Source of the DNA: a bacterium
GTDB taxonomy: Bacteria; Bacillota; Clostridia; Lachnospirales; Lachnospiraceae
DNA: 64,000 nt
Direction of reading: 5' to 3'
Assembly: GCA_030539165.1 (NCBI GenBank)
Contig: JAUNSO010000002.1
Location: forward strand, 81,498-145,497
Shown: positions 26,212-35,716 of the stretch, one piece after another
Numbering within the stretch: position 1 is the stretch's first letter
How the letters are laid out: each line of letters begins with the position of its first letter
Translations under genes and position numbers: made by a program
The notes under the pieces: generated by a model
What the model was told of the DNA's origin: nothing
Databases searched by the model: none
What the model saw: the letters and a program-made list of their open reading frames with translations, nothing else

Positions 26212-27459
26212 ATGCTCAATATGATAATACTGACAAATGAATATCCTTATGGCAGTCAGGAGACTTTCCTTGAAACAGAGGTGCAATACTATCAGAAACT
26301 TGATAGAGTCATTATTTTTCCAATCAACAATAGCGGCTCGAAGGTGGTTAGGTCAGTTCCGTCAAATTTTACAGTCGTCAATACAAAAAGCATCAATAAG
26401 GCAATTCCCATATTTTATTATCGCGATATTTGTCTTGAAAAATATGTCTTATTAAATAAATTCGGGTTCAAAAGGATTGTTTTAGAAGGCGATATTTTTA
26501 ATGAAATGAATGATTTTTATAAGATTGCATACTATAAATCACTAAGCATTGCACATCAATTACATAAAATGGGAATACAAAAAAAAGATAGATTGGTTAT
26601 TTATTCATATTGGATGCGAGAGCATGCACTGATTGCCGCCTTTTTAAAACGAAGATTTCCAAATAGCAAGCTGGTAACAAGATGCCACAGATATGATATT
26701 TACGAAGAGGCGGCTGAAAATAGTTATCTTCCATTTAGAAGACTTATCCTGAATACTTTCGATTTGATTTGTCCAATTTCAAATGATGGAAAAAAGTATT
26801 TGGCTCATAATTATGGAGAAGTCAGAGCGAGGATAAAAGTGTTCCGATTGGGTGTTGAAAGTAAATATAAACCATATTATCGAAATGATGATCGTAATGT
26901 GAAATTAAAAGTGATATCATGTTCAAATTTGTATCCCGTAAAAAGAATAGACAGGATTATAGATGCACTTAGTGAAATCAATGATATTGAAATAGAATGG
27001 CATCATTTTGGAGATGGTATTTTAGAGAAAGGTCTTCGTGCCTTATGTGAAAGAAAACTGGTCAATCGTAATGTGAAGTGGTATTTTGAGGGAAGAGTTT
27101 CTAATAAAGAAATGCTCTCATATTATGAAAAGGAACAGCCTCATATCTTGATTAATACAAGTGAAAGCGAAGGAATTCCTGTATCTATGATGGAAGCAAT
27201 GAGTTATGGGATTCCTGTAGTTGCCACAAATGTATGTGGAGTTAATGAAATTGTATCAGATCAGAATAATGGTTTTTTATTAGATGCAGACTTTAGAACA
27301 GAACAGCTGGTTGACAGGATTCAAAGAATAAGATATATGTCAGAGAATGATTATTTGAGGCTGAAAAAAAATGCATATATGATATATCAAAAGAGGTATA
27401 ATGCAGAACTGAATTACAAAGAATTCGTTAATCAATTATTGAAGATGTATAAGGACTAA
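26212..27459 (+). CDS. Glycosyltransferase family 4 (GT-B)
   Basis: This 415-aa protein has an N-terminal domain ILTNEYPYGSQETFLETEV and a C-terminal donor domain with KVISCSNLYPVKRIDRIIDA, WHHFGDGILEKGL and NTSESEGIPVSMMEAMSYG, the E-x7-E region of GT4 enzymes. The start is the ATG at 26212, behind GAGGTG; a TTG 33 nt upstream also opens the frame. The next gene follows after 4 nt. Confidence 0.88.
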   Translation: MLNMIILTNEYPYGSQETFLETEVQYYQKLDRVIIFPINNSGSKVVRSVPSNFTVVNTKSINKAIPIFYYRDICLEKYVLLNKFGFKRIVLEGDIFNEMNDFYKIAYYKSLSIAHQLHKMGIQKKDRLVIYSYWMREHALIAAFLKRRFPNSKLVTRCHRYDIYEEAAENSYLPFRRLILNTFDLICPISNDGKKYLAHNYGEVRARIKVFRLGVESKYKPYYRNDDRNVKLKVISCSNLYPVKRIDRIIDALSEINDIEIEWHHFGDGILEKGLRALCERKLVNRNVKWYFEGRVSNKEMLSYYEKEQPHILINTSESEGIPVSMMEAMSYGIPVVATNVCGVNEIVSDQNNGFLLDADFRTEQLVDRIQRIRYMSENDYLRLKKNAYMIYQKRYNAELNYKEFVNQLLKMYKD

Positions 27460-27463
27460 TAGA

Positions 27464-28636
27464 ATGAAAATACTTATTTTTAATACTTGCATTCTGAATA
27501 ATGGAGATGCTTTACTCGTTAAAGGTCTTTATCGTAAATTGAGAAATGATGGACATAAAGTAGCAATGTCAGATATGTGTTCCGTTCAACTTCGTACAAA
27601 AAAGTATCCAAATATAAAATGGAAAAGGGGAATTTTGTGGTTTGGAGAATTTACATTAGAGGCAATACAGAGATATCCTTTTCTAAAAAAAATCTTGATA
27701 TGGGTCAGAGTTCTTAAAAGTAGATTAAATACCCATTATGACTTGATTATTTCGGCTCCGGGCGGGTATATGAATCATTTTTATGGTTTTGAAGAGAGAT
27801 TATATACTTTATTATGTTTAAAAAAAATACATAGAGCAAAATTAGTTATGTACTCACAATCGGTTGGACCGTTAGATATGAAGGATAAAAGTGTTCTTGA
27901 CAAGTATATGAGGTATTTTGACTTATTTATGGTGAGGGATCAATTTTCATATGACTTTGTTGATTCATATAAAAATGTAATTCTAACAAATGATGCTGCT
28001 TTTTTAAATATTCCAAAGAAACCAAATAACAGCAGGTCTAAAATTATTGGAATTGCCGTAAGAGAATGGACATATGATGGAAACACTATATCAAATTATA
28101 TCAATAACATAATCCATTTAGTGGAAGTAAGTATTCAAGAGGGATATAAAATAGAGTTTATTTCAACATGTCAGGGTATTCAGGGATATACGGATGACAG
28201 CATGCTGGCAAAAAAAATAGCAAACATAATTCCCCGATCTGCGAGAGATAAGGTTACGGTTAATACGGACATGCATACGGTGAGACAATTGAGAGACAAA
28301 ATTGCGCGGTATAAATGTGTGGTTGGAACCAGGTTACATATGTGCATTTTATCTATTTTGACCGGGGTGCCGGCTTTTAATATCTCCTATGAGATGAAAG
28401 GAATTGAATGCTATAAGCAGATGGGATGGGAACAATTTTCTTGTTTATATAATGATTCGTCACAAATAGTATTAGACAAATACAGATACTTTTTGAATAA
28501 TCTTGAAAAAATTGAAAAAGATACGGTAGTTGAGTCTCAAAAAATGCATCAGTCAGCTGAACATTATTATCAGATTTTTAGTGATTTGATTATTAAGGGA
28601 GCACAAAGTGAAAACGATAAAAATAAAGTTTGTTGA
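27464..28636 (+). CDS. Polysaccharide pyruvyl transferase family protein
   Basis: This 390-aa protein belongs to the CsaB/PssM family that adds ketal-linked pyruvate to sugars using phosphoenolpyruvate. Landmarks are FNTCILNNGDALLVKGLYRK at the N-terminus, SAPGGYMNHFYG, VMYSQSVGPLDMKD (the conserved Q-S-x-G-P), MVRDQFSYDFV and VVGTRLHMCILSILTGVPAF (the conserved GxRxH). Pyruvylation would give an acidic glycan. Its 3' end overlaps the next gene by 29 nt. Confidence 0.85.
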   Translation: MKILIFNTCILNNGDALLVKGLYRKLRNDGHKVAMSDMCSVQLRTKKYPNIKWKRGILWFGEFTLEAIQRYPFLKKILIWVRVLKSRLNTHYDLIISAPGGYMNHFYGFEERLYTLLCLKKIHRAKLVMYSQSVGPLDMKDKSVLDKYMRYFDLFMVRDQFSYDFVDSYKNVILTNDAAFLNIPKKPNNSRSKIIGIAVREWTYDGNTISNYINNIIHLVEVSIQEGYKIEFISTCQGIQGYTDDSMLAKKIANIIPRSARDKVTVNTDMHTVRQLRDKIARYKCVVGTRLHMCILSILTGVPAFNISYEMKGIECYKQMGWEQFSCLYNDSSQIVLDKYRYFLNNLEKIEKDTVVESQKMHQSAEHYYQIFSDLIIKGAQSENDKNKVC

Positions 28637-29612
28637 TTTCTGGGATCATTTTGATCATCATCATAATTTTATTCTTGATATTTTACAAAAGAAATATGTG
28701 GTTGAGCTATCAGATCAGCCAGAGTATGTGTTTTTTTCAAACTTTGGGGACAGAATGGATCATTTACAATATGATAATTGTGTAAAGATTTTTTATACAC
28801 AGGAAAATTTGACTCCAGACTTTAATTTATGTGATTACGGAATAGGATTTGAGTATATGGATTATGAAGATAGATTTTTCAGATATCCATTGTTTTATTA
28901 TAGATATCAAATAGATTTCCGGTTAATGGCTCAAAAACATTTATTTTGCGAAGAAGAATTTGCTGTTAGGGATAAGTTCTGCAGTATGATTGTGTCTAAT
29001 GGACTGAATGCAGATTCAATTAGAAATGATTTTTTTGAAGCCCTCAGTCAATATAAAAAGGTTGATTCCGGTGGAAGATACAAAAATAATATAGGTCGTC
29101 CCAACGGAGTACCTAATAAGAGAAAATTTCAAGAAAAATATAAGTTTGCATTATGCTTTGAAAATACCTCAAGAACAGGCTATACAACTGAGAAGATAAT
29201 TGAAGCTTTTGCTGCAGGCACAGTGCCAATATATTGGGGGGATCCAAGAATTGAGGAAGTATTTTCAAAGGATTCGTTTATTAATGTTATGGATTTCAAG
29301 TCAATGAGTGAAGCTATATCAAAAATAGTAGAAATTGATCAACATGATGAATTATATACCAAGATGTTAAAAACTCCGGCGTTGCTTCATCCGGAAAAGG
29401 ACTCTTTGGAAATCGTGAACACAAATTTTGAACAGTTTTTATTCCATATTTTTGAGCAGCCATACGAAAAAGCCTTTCGGAGAAATCGGCAGTATTGGGG
29501 AGAAAGATATCAAAAAAGATATGCTCAAATGCGAAAATCATACTTACGGGAAGAAAAGATAAAAGATTTTTTTAAAATACAAAATCAATTCGGGAGAATG
29601 AGTAAAATATGA
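28608..29612 (+). CDS. Glycosyltransferase family 10 (fucosyltransferase-like)
   Basis: This 334-aa protein carries the GT10 signature FALCFENTSRTGYTTEKIIE followed by AFAAGTVPIYWGDPRIEEVF (about residues 181-220), where alpha-1,3/4-fucosyltransferases bind GDP-fucose. The N-terminal domain (IKFVDFWDHFDHHHNF) fits the acceptor half. The start is GTG with AAGGGAGC upstream, overlapping the previous gene. No GDP-fucose synthesis genes are in the window, so the donor must come from elsewhere or differ. Confidence 0.85.
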   Translation: MKTIKIKFVDFWDHFDHHHNFILDILQKKYVVELSDQPEYVFFSNFGDRMDHLQYDNCVKIFYTQENLTPDFNLCDYGIGFEYMDYEDRFFRYPLFYYRYQIDFRLMAQKHLFCEEEFAVRDKFCSMIVSNGLNADSIRNDFFEALSQYKKVDSGGRYKNNIGRPNGVPNKRKFQEKYKFALCFENTSRTGYTTEKIIEAFAAGTVPIYWGDPRIEEVFSKDSFINVMDFKSMSEAISKIVEIDQHDELYTKMLKTPALLHPEKDSLEIVNTNFEQFLFHIFEQPYEKAFRRNRQYWGERYQKRYAQMRKSYLREEKIKDFFKIQNQFGRMSKI

Positions 29613-30367
29613 AACGAGTGTGTATCGTGATTCCTATATATAAATCTGAGCTGAGTGTGGAGGAAAAATATTCAATTAAAAACACGATAAGACATTTAGG
29701 GCAATATGATATCTGGTTTATCATGCCTAAAAAGATGGATTTAAGATCATTTCAGGAATTTAATAAAATCAGAATCAAGAAATTTGAAGACACATACTTT
29801 CAAAGTGTAGATATGTACAGCAAATTACTTCTTAACCCTCATTTCTATGAGAAATTTATTGAGTATGACTATATGTTAATTGTTCAACCGGATGCATATA
29901 TTTTTGGAGACGGAAAACAACTGGAATATTTTATGAATATGAAAATTGATTATTGGGGTGCCCCATGGTACAAGCCATGGGAGGTTCGGAGAATAGAACC
30001 AAAACAATCATTTGAACAATTGCAAAAGTCAGATATATTGATGGATTTATTTTGTGGAAGAAGAAAAAAATGCGACGTGGGAAATGGTGGATTATCACTG
30101 CGTAGAGTGGATATGACAATTAAACTTCTGAAGCATAAACTCGTATATTTAAAGTGGTGGGAAAAACATGAAGATTTATTTTTTGCCTACCATGGGACGC
30201 ATAATCATATTGGCTACCGCGTTGCTTCATTTGCTCAAGCCAGAGAATTCTCCATGGAAGAAAGAATGAGAGAGGAAATAAGAAAAGGGTTTATCCCATT
30301 TGGGGTGCATGCGTGGAAAAAGTGGTATCCTCAGATGCAAAATGAAATTGAAATCGCAGAAAATTAA
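29609..30367 (+). CDS. DUF5672-type putative glycosyltransferase
   Basis: This 252-aa protein resembles DUF5672 proteins from polysaccharide loci: VIPIYKSELSVEEKYSIKN, then FEYDYMLI-like core (IEYDYMLIVQPDAYIFGDG), DYWGAPWYKPW, VGNGGLSLRRVDMTIKLL and a C-terminal EDLFFAYHG segment. GT-A-like logic (PDAYIF in place of DxD, GNGGLSLR as acceptor loop) supports a transferase role, but biochemical proof for the family is scarce. It overlaps the GT10 gene by 4 nt. Confidence 0.78.
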   Translation: MKRVCIVIPIYKSELSVEEKYSIKNTIRHLGQYDIWFIMPKKMDLRSFQEFNKIRIKKFEDTYFQSVDMYSKLLLNPHFYEKFIEYDYMLIVQPDAYIFGDGKQLEYFMNMKIDYWGAPWYKPWEVRRIEPKQSFEQLQKSDILMDLFCGRRKKCDVGNGGLSLRRVDMTIKLLKHKLVYLKWWEKHEDLFFAYHGTHNHIGYRVASFAQAREFSMEERMREEIRKGFIPFGVHAWKKWYPQMQNEIEIAEN

Positions 30368-30380
30368 GGGGGAAAAGAAA

Positions 30381-30998
30381 TTGTTTATGAGTTCAGATAG
30401 AAAGGAACACTTTTCCAGCGGATTATTTGATCCCTATAGTAAGAAAACGTTACTATATCAATTAAATAAGAAATACAGTCAGAAAATGAGGAAGGTTTTT
30501 GCAAAATGGGAAGATGGAACTTGTGCGGTGTTTCCTTGTTATTTTAGAGGCACTCAATATATGAGTGTTGGAAAAAATGTAGTATTTTCAAGGGGCACGA
30601 GAATTGAGGCAGTGGCCATGTATATGGGCAAAAGATATAAACCAACCATAGAAATCGGAAATAGAGTTCAATTTAATCCTAACTGTCATATAGGTGCAAT
30701 TAATAAAGTAGTAATTGCAGATGATGTATTAATAGGCTCCAACGTACTGATCACAGACCATTCTCATGGTGAAGTTACACGAGAAGAACTGTCAATCCCT
30801 CCACGAAAAAGGAGGCTGTATTCTAAAGGTGCAGTAATGATTCATAAAGGAGTTTGGATTGGTGAAAATGTATCTATTTTACCGGGCGTTACAATAGGAA
30901 AAAATGCAATAATAGGAGCGAATGCAGTGGTGACGAAGGATGTACCTGAAAATGCTGTAATGGGCGGAAACCCGGCTAAGGTTATTAAGATGTTATAA
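30381..30998 (+). CDS. Left-handed beta-helix acyltransferase
   Basis: This protein of about 205 aa has hexapeptide repeats from residue 80 onward (IEIGNRVQFNPNCHIG, DVLIGSNVLITDHSHGEV, VWIGENVSILPGVTIGKNA, IIGANAVVTKDVPENAVMGG), typical of O- or N-acetyltransferases such as WbbJ/maltose acetyltransferase types. The catalytic His is probably in TDHSHG. The start is uncertain: TTG at 30381 is well spaced from AAGGGGGA, with ATG at 30387 as an alternative; longer frames overlap the preceding gene. Confidence 0.85.
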   Translation: MFMSSDRKEHFSSGLFDPYSKKTLLYQLNKKYSQKMRKVFAKWEDGTCAVFPCYFRGTQYMSVGKNVVFSRGTRIEAVAMYMGKRYKPTIEIGNRVQFNPNCHIGAINKVVIADDVLIGSNVLITDHSHGEVTREELSIPPRKRRLYSKGAVMIHKGVWIGENVSILPGVTIGKNAIIGANAVVTKDVPENAVMGGNPAKVIKML

Positions 30999-31116
30999 AG
31001 AGTATTAAATATGCTGTTATACTGTAAATAAATAGTGTTTTGTACGGTGGAGTTGGAGAGTGGTATTAGGCTGGACCAAACTGAATTTGGATAATATGGT
31101 GAAGGAGAAAGTAAAA

Positions 31117-32028
31117 ATGGATGGCGTAGAGGTAAGCGTAGCTGTACTGACGTATAATTCAGATAAATACAAAACAATAGAAACAATAAAATCCATATTA
31201 ATGCAGGAGAAAGTGACAATAGAAATAATAATCTCGGATGATGGATCTAGAGATAATAATTTTGATTTTATAGAATGTTATTTCAAAGAACGGAATTTTA
31301 ATCAATATATTATAATCTTAAATGAAAAAAACAGGGGAATTGTTGCCAATAATTATAGCGCTTTATCACGTGCAACGGGAAAATATGTTAAATGTATAAG
31401 CCCTGGAGATCAATTGTATCGAAAGAATACATTAAGAAAGTGGGTGGATTTCTTAGAGAAGAATAATTATAAATGGTGCTTTAGCAGAGCAGTATACTAT
31501 CAAAGGAATCGAAAAAGTCAGGTTGAGGTGGTGACTGCACTGACACATCCACAAAATATTAAGGTATATAAGCAGAAAAATCAAAACAATATGAGATGGC
31601 AGTATGTTGTTTTATCAGATATTGCAGTCGGCGTTGTCATGCTGTGTGAGACGCAGACGCAATTACAATATATTAAAGAAATTACAAATAAAATTAAATA
31701 TGCAGATGATAATATCTGGAGATTAATGATGTTCGATGGCGTTCAATCAGGATTTTATGATGAGTATACAGTGTTATATGAATTCGGTTTGGGAATTTCA
31801 ACACAGAATAAAGCTATCTGGAAAAGACGATTGAAAATGGATTGGGAAAAGACAAATAGAATAATATATCAAAGAAAAAAATTAGATGATTTTCAATGCA
31901 AAATGATAAAAGCATTAAAAACTGAGAATGGAAATAATGAACTTAAGAAGTTTTTTATCAAGGGATTTATTGAACATAAAATAAAACGAAAGCTGTTTCC
32001 GCAAAAAACAATAAACTATTTGCCTTGA
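31117..32028 (+). CDS. Glycosyltransferase family 2, atypical DxD site
   Basis: This 303-aa GT-A protein has SVAVLTYNSDKYKTIETIKS, IIISDDGSRDNNFDFIE and NEKNRGIVANNYSALSRATG. The usual DxD-type segment reads CISPGDQLYRKNTLRKW, with only one Asp, so metal binding may differ. The C-terminus is basic. The start is the ATG at 31117, behind GAAGGAG; upstream ATG (31096) and GTG (31060) are possible. A 118-nt gap precedes it with no clear promoter. Confidence 0.8.
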   Translation: MDGVEVSVAVLTYNSDKYKTIETIKSILMQEKVTIEIIISDDGSRDNNFDFIECYFKERNFNQYIIILNEKNRGIVANNYSALSRATGKYVKCISPGDQLYRKNTLRKWVDFLEKNNYKWCFSRAVYYQRNRKSQVEVVTALTHPQNIKVYKQKNQNNMRWQYVVLSDIAVGVVMLCETQTQLQYIKEITNKIKYADDNIWRLMMFDGVQSGFYDEYTVLYEFGLGISTQNKAIWKRRLKMDWEKTNRIIYQRKKLDDFQCKMIKALKTENGNNELKKFFIKGFIEHKIKRKLFPQKTINYLP

Positions 32029-32095
32029 CAGCCCCAATAGCCATTTTAGGCAAAATGTGCAGATGCAATATTACAGAACAAAGGAGAACTACAAT

Positions 32096-32494
32096 ATGCA
32101 AATAGTAAAATATCAGTTTCAACAACATGGCGATGATAGAGGGCGTCTGGTAGCATTGGAGGAGTATGGTGATATTCCGTTTGAGATAAAGAGAGTTTAT
32201 TATATGTATGAGACAAAGGAAGGTGTAAGAAGAGGATTTCATGCACATAGAACACTGGAACAGATATTGATATGTATTCATGGTTCCTGCGAAATTCTTA
32301 TGGATAATGGAAAAGAGAAGAAAATTGTTTTTTTGGAAAAGCCCTATGAAGGTTTATATGTTGGGACTTTAATGTGGCATGAAATGTATAATTTCTCTTC
32401 CGATGCAGTTCTTATGGTACTGGCATCAGAGACATACAATGAGGAAGATTATATGCGCAATTATGATGAATTTCTGAAGATGATTAAAAAATAA
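32096..32494 (+). CDS. Sugar 3,4-ketoisomerase, FdtA-like cupin
   Basis: This 132-aa protein has one cupin fold: QQHGDDRGRLVALEEYGDIP, then FEIKRVYYMYETKEGVRRGF, HAHRTLEQILICIHGSCEI and ETYNEEDYMRNYDEFL. FdtA-type enzymes convert dTDP-4-keto-6-deoxyglucose to the 3-keto isomer on the way to dTDP-Fuc3NAc or Qui3NAc. The expected partners FdtB (aminotransferase) and RmlA/RmlB are not in the window. The start is the ATG behind AAAGGAGAAC and gives the usual family length. Confidence 0.85.
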   Translation: MQIVKYQFQQHGDDRGRLVALEEYGDIPFEIKRVYYMYETKEGVRRGFHAHRTLEQILICIHGSCEILMDNGKEKKIVFLEKPYEGLYVGTLMWHEMYNFSSDAVLMVLASETYNEEDYMRNYDEFLKMIKK

Positions 32495-32511
32495 CATTGT
32501 AGGAGGACGTT

Positions 32512-33573
32512 ATGTCAAAAATACTTTTAGGTGGAATTGGTGGCACGCCAACAGAAAACGTGCTGAGATCGATAGATGATGAGGAGATTATAGGCGTAGG
32601 AAGCGAACCTTTTGATATGATGCTTTCCAAAGCACAGAAAAAGTACCAAGTACCTTATGCCGGTCAACATGGATATCGAAAGCGCATGAATGAAATATTG
32701 GATAAGGAGCATCCGGATTTTGCACATTTTCAAAATGATCTAGAAGTTTTGGAGGTATCCAAAAATCGAGATGATTTTTTAAGTAGAGGAATCAAATTGT
32801 ATTTACCAACACATAATACAATTTGTAATTGTGTTGATAAAGAGAAAAGCGCACAAATATGGATGAAGTCAGATATTAAAGTTGCTAAAATGATGGGTAT
32901 TAAAACGGAAGCCGATCTAAAAAAAGCTTTTGATACTTTGGGTGATAGAAATGGTATGATTTGGATACGACAAAATGTTGGTGGAGGTGGAAAGGGAGCT
33001 CTTCCTACAAATAATTATGACTTTGCAAAACTTTGGATTGATCGATTTTCTGGATGGGGTAAGTTTTCTGCAGCAGAATTGCTTACTGAGAAAACAGTCA
33101 CATGGCTATCAATATGGTATGAAGGAGAATTGGTGGTTGCACAGACTCGTAGAAGAGATTCATGGGATTTTGGAAATAGGACATTGTCTGGTGTAACAGG
33201 GGTTACAAGGGTTGGAATGACAGTATCTGATTCACAGATTGATAGTATTGCTGAAGCAGCAATTATGGCAATTGACAGAACTCCGCATGGAATTTATGGT
33301 GTTGATATGACATATGATGCGAATGGAATCCCCAATCCTACAGAAATAAATATAGGAAGATTTTTTACAACGGTGTATTTCTTTACAACGGCGGGGTTGA
33401 ATATGCCGAAGATATATAAAGATATTGCATTATATAACAAATTCCCTGCGCTTGAGAAGAAGATAAACCCTCTTCAGGATGGATTGATCTGGATCAGAGG
33501 AATGGACTATCAGCCGATATTAACTACGGAAGATGAAATCAGAAAGTCTATTAATTTACAGGAGCATAAATGA
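32512..33573 (+). CDS. ATP-grasp ligase
   Basis: This 353-aa protein opens with ILLGGIGGTPTENVLRSIDD, the pre-ATP-grasp domain of carbamoyl-phosphate-synthase-like ligases. The ATP-grasp core includes IWIRQNVGGGGKGALPTNN (glycine-rich loop, about residue 152), SWDFGNRTLSG and the metal-binding GIYGVDMTYDANGIPNPTEI and NIGRFFTT. Such enzymes form amide or ester bonds by an acyl-phosphate. It overlaps the following HAD gene by 4 nt and is part of a five-gene coupled set. Confidence 0.82.
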   Translation: MSKILLGGIGGTPTENVLRSIDDEEIIGVGSEPFDMMLSKAQKKYQVPYAGQHGYRKRMNEILDKEHPDFAHFQNDLEVLEVSKNRDDFLSRGIKLYLPTHNTICNCVDKEKSAQIWMKSDIKVAKMMGIKTEADLKKAFDTLGDRNGMIWIRQNVGGGGKGALPTNNYDFAKLWIDRFSGWGKFSAAELLTEKTVTWLSIWYEGELVVAQTRRRDSWDFGNRTLSGVTGVTRVGMTVSDSQIDSIAEAAIMAIDRTPHGIYGVDMTYDANGIPNPTEINIGRFFTTVYFFTTAGLNMPKIYKDIALYNKFPALEKKINPLQDGLIWIRGMDYQPILTTEDEIRKSINLQEHK

Positions 33574-34205
33574 TTAAATATGACAATGTTTTTATTGATT
33601 TAGATGGCCCGATTCTTGAAGGAAAAGAAAGACATTATGCGTGTTACAAAGATATTGTTACAGAGATGAATGGCGTTGTTATTCCTTTGGAAAAGTACTG
33701 GAATCTAAAAAGACAGAGAAAAAACCATTATATTTTACAGGAACTATCACAATTAGGTAACTCGACGGATTTATTTATGAATTGTTGGCTTACACGAATT
33801 GAGGAAAAAAAATATCTTCAACTTGATGAATTAAAGCCGCATATCAAAGAGGCTTTGGAAAAGATAAGGCTGTTTGCCGACAGAGTAGTCTTAGTCACGA
33901 TGCGCCAAAATAAAGAAAATTTATTTTGGCAGTTGGAGAGTCTGGGACTTCTTCCTTTTTTTGACGAAATATTGGTATGTGAGGGAACGGATAAATATTC
34001 AAAAGCAGAGACAATAAAGAAATATTGCAGAGAGATAAATCTTTTTGTTGGCGACACAGAAGTCGATGTATTTACAGCTGACACACTTAATATAGATTTT
34101 GTGGGAATTAATAATGGGCTTCGGAATAGTACGATATTTGTGGGTCGGCATTCAGTAAATGAATTGATTGAATACGTGAGGGAGAACAATGCAAATGGTG
34201 AATAA
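33570..34205 (+). CDS. HAD-family phosphatase
   Basis: This 211-aa protein has HAD motif I (VFIDLDGPILEGKERHYACY), motif II (VVLVTMRQNKENLFWQLESL), a Lys in KYSKAETIKKYC and motif IV (NLFVGDTEVDVFTADTLNI). It has the size and cap type of small sugar- or phospho-acid phosphatases. It overlaps the ATP-grasp gene by 4 nt and the aldolase gene by 17 nt, so all three are translationally coupled and presumably act on one pathway. Confidence 0.85.
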   Translation: MIKYDNVFIDLDGPILEGKERHYACYKDIVTEMNGVVIPLEKYWNLKRQRKNHYILQELSQLGNSTDLFMNCWLTRIEEKKYLQLDELKPHIKEALEKIRLFADRVVLVTMRQNKENLFWQLESLGLLPFFDEILVCEGTDKYSKAETIKKYCREINLFVGDTEVDVFTADTLNIDFVGINNGLRNSTIFVGRHSVNELIEYVRENNANGE

Positions 34206-35715
34206 ACGTGTAAGAATATTAGATTGTACACTACGCGATGGGGGCAGATGCTTTGATAATATGTGGGGTGATGATGTTATCAATGCATTATCTTATGGTT
34301 TGAATAAAGCAGGTATTGATATCATTGAAATCGGGTTTTTAAGATTTTTGTCATATGCAATATGTCGAGAGAACACATCAAATTTTCGTTATGTGGAAGA
34401 GACGTATCCTTTTTTATATGATAATCAGGATTATGTTGCTTACATAGAGTATGTAGTTTTTAAGAAGGATCATTATGTTTTGCCTGTATGTGATAATAAG
34501 CTTGCTGGTATTCGTCTTGGTTTGAGGAAGGATGAAATAGATGAAGCGATTCCCTTTATGCAAGAGATTTGCGAAAAGGGTTATAAACTGTTTGTTCAGG
34601 GAGTTAATGTAGTGAGCTATAGCGAGGCTGAATTGAAATATTTTATTGATAGAGTTAATGAGATACATCCATATGCTTTTGCAATAGTTGATACATATGG
34701 GATACTGGATCAAGCTAGTCTTTTGAACTTTTATAATCATACGAATGCTATGCTGGACAAGGATATTGCAATCACTTTTCACAGTCATAACAATCAAGCA
34801 ATGTCATTAGAACTTGCGAGCCAGTTAGTTAATGTTTCGGGAGAAAGAGACTTAATTCTGGATGCAACACTGAGAGGAATCGGAATGGGCGCCGGAAATC
34901 TGGCAGTAGAGAATATATCTCGGTACTTGAATGAGGTTTATGGGGCCGGTTATGATGAAGACGAAATTGATATGTTAAGTAAGCAATATATCGATCAGTA
35001 TAGAAATAAGTTTTGCTGGAAGGCCAATGAAATAAGTTCTATATCGGGCAAAAAAAGAGTTAGTCAGATTAATTTAAGTTATCTGAGATGTGAATATAGG
35101 AATATTGGCGATAAGGCATATAGCAGAATTATTAAATTATTTCCAGTAGAACAAGGTATGTCTACAGCACGGGTAGATGAATTGTATAAAATAGCTACTG
35201 ATTGTAGAAATGATGATTTAAGTGAATTAAAAAATGAGTTCGAAAATAGTAAAATTCTCATTGTAGGTAAAGGTAGTTCAATTCACGATCATAAGGATGA
35301 AATAGAGGCGTATATTAAGAGCAATCATGTTAAGATAATCTATATTAACCATAGAGAAGATTACTTTGAAGCAGGCGATGATTCTTATTATTGGTATATG
35401 ACATCTGGAAAAATGACTGATAGAGTTTTAAACTATGGAAAGAAACATATTATTGCATTCTATGGAATAGGAGAAGCGGAATACAACATCGCATGTACAG
35501 ATAAACTTTTAAAAAATGTGCATGTCGGTGATTCTATTATTATAGTTCTTAATTTGCTGATTCAACTTGGATTGGAAAATGAAGTATCAATTGTGGGTAT
35601 GGACGGAGAGAATGCTTCGATAATCCAATTACAATATATACATGATGATTTAAAAACAATAATGGAGCAGGCAAACATTAGATTTCTGACTGATAGTATG
35701 TACTGGAGGGATTAA
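34189..35715 (+). CDS. DRE-TIM metallolyase (HMG-CoA lyase/oxovalerate-aldolase-like) with extra C-terminal domain
   Basis: This 508-aa protein has an N-terminal TIM barrel of the HMGL family: ILDCTLRDGGRCFDN with the D-x-R-E-like catalytic segment, the metal-binding ITFHSHNNQAMSLELA at about residue 197, and LDATLRGIGMGAGNLAVEN. Family members condense or cleave alpha-keto acids. Residues about 360-500 are a second domain (ILIVGKGSSIHDHKDEI, EVSIVGMDGENAS) whose motifs recall the DUF115/MptE-like core seen in Maf proteins. The start is ATG behind GGGAGAAC. The TPP-enzyme gene begins 1 nt after the stop. Confidence 0.8.
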   Translation: MQMVNKRVRILDCTLRDGGRCFDNMWGDDVINALSYGLNKAGIDIIEIGFLRFLSYAICRENTSNFRYVEETYPFLYDNQDYVAYIEYVVFKKDHYVLPVCDNKLAGIRLGLRKDEIDEAIPFMQEICEKGYKLFVQGVNVVSYSEAELKYFIDRVNEIHPYAFAIVDTYGILDQASLLNFYNHTNAMLDKDIAITFHSHNNQAMSLELASQLVNVSGERDLILDATLRGIGMGAGNLAVENISRYLNEVYGAGYDEDEIDMLSKQYIDQYRNKFCWKANEISSISGKKRVSQINLSYLRCEYRNIGDKAYSRIIKLFPVEQGMSTARVDELYKIATDCRNDDLSELKNEFENSKILIVGKGSSIHDHKDEIEAYIKSNHVKIIYINHREDYFEAGDDSYYWYMTSGKMTDRVLNYGKKHIIAFYGIGEAEYNIACTDKLLKNVHVGDSIIIVLNLLIQLGLENEVSIVGMDGENASIIQLQYIHDDLKTIMEQANIRFLTDSMYWRD

Positions 35716-35716
35716 T

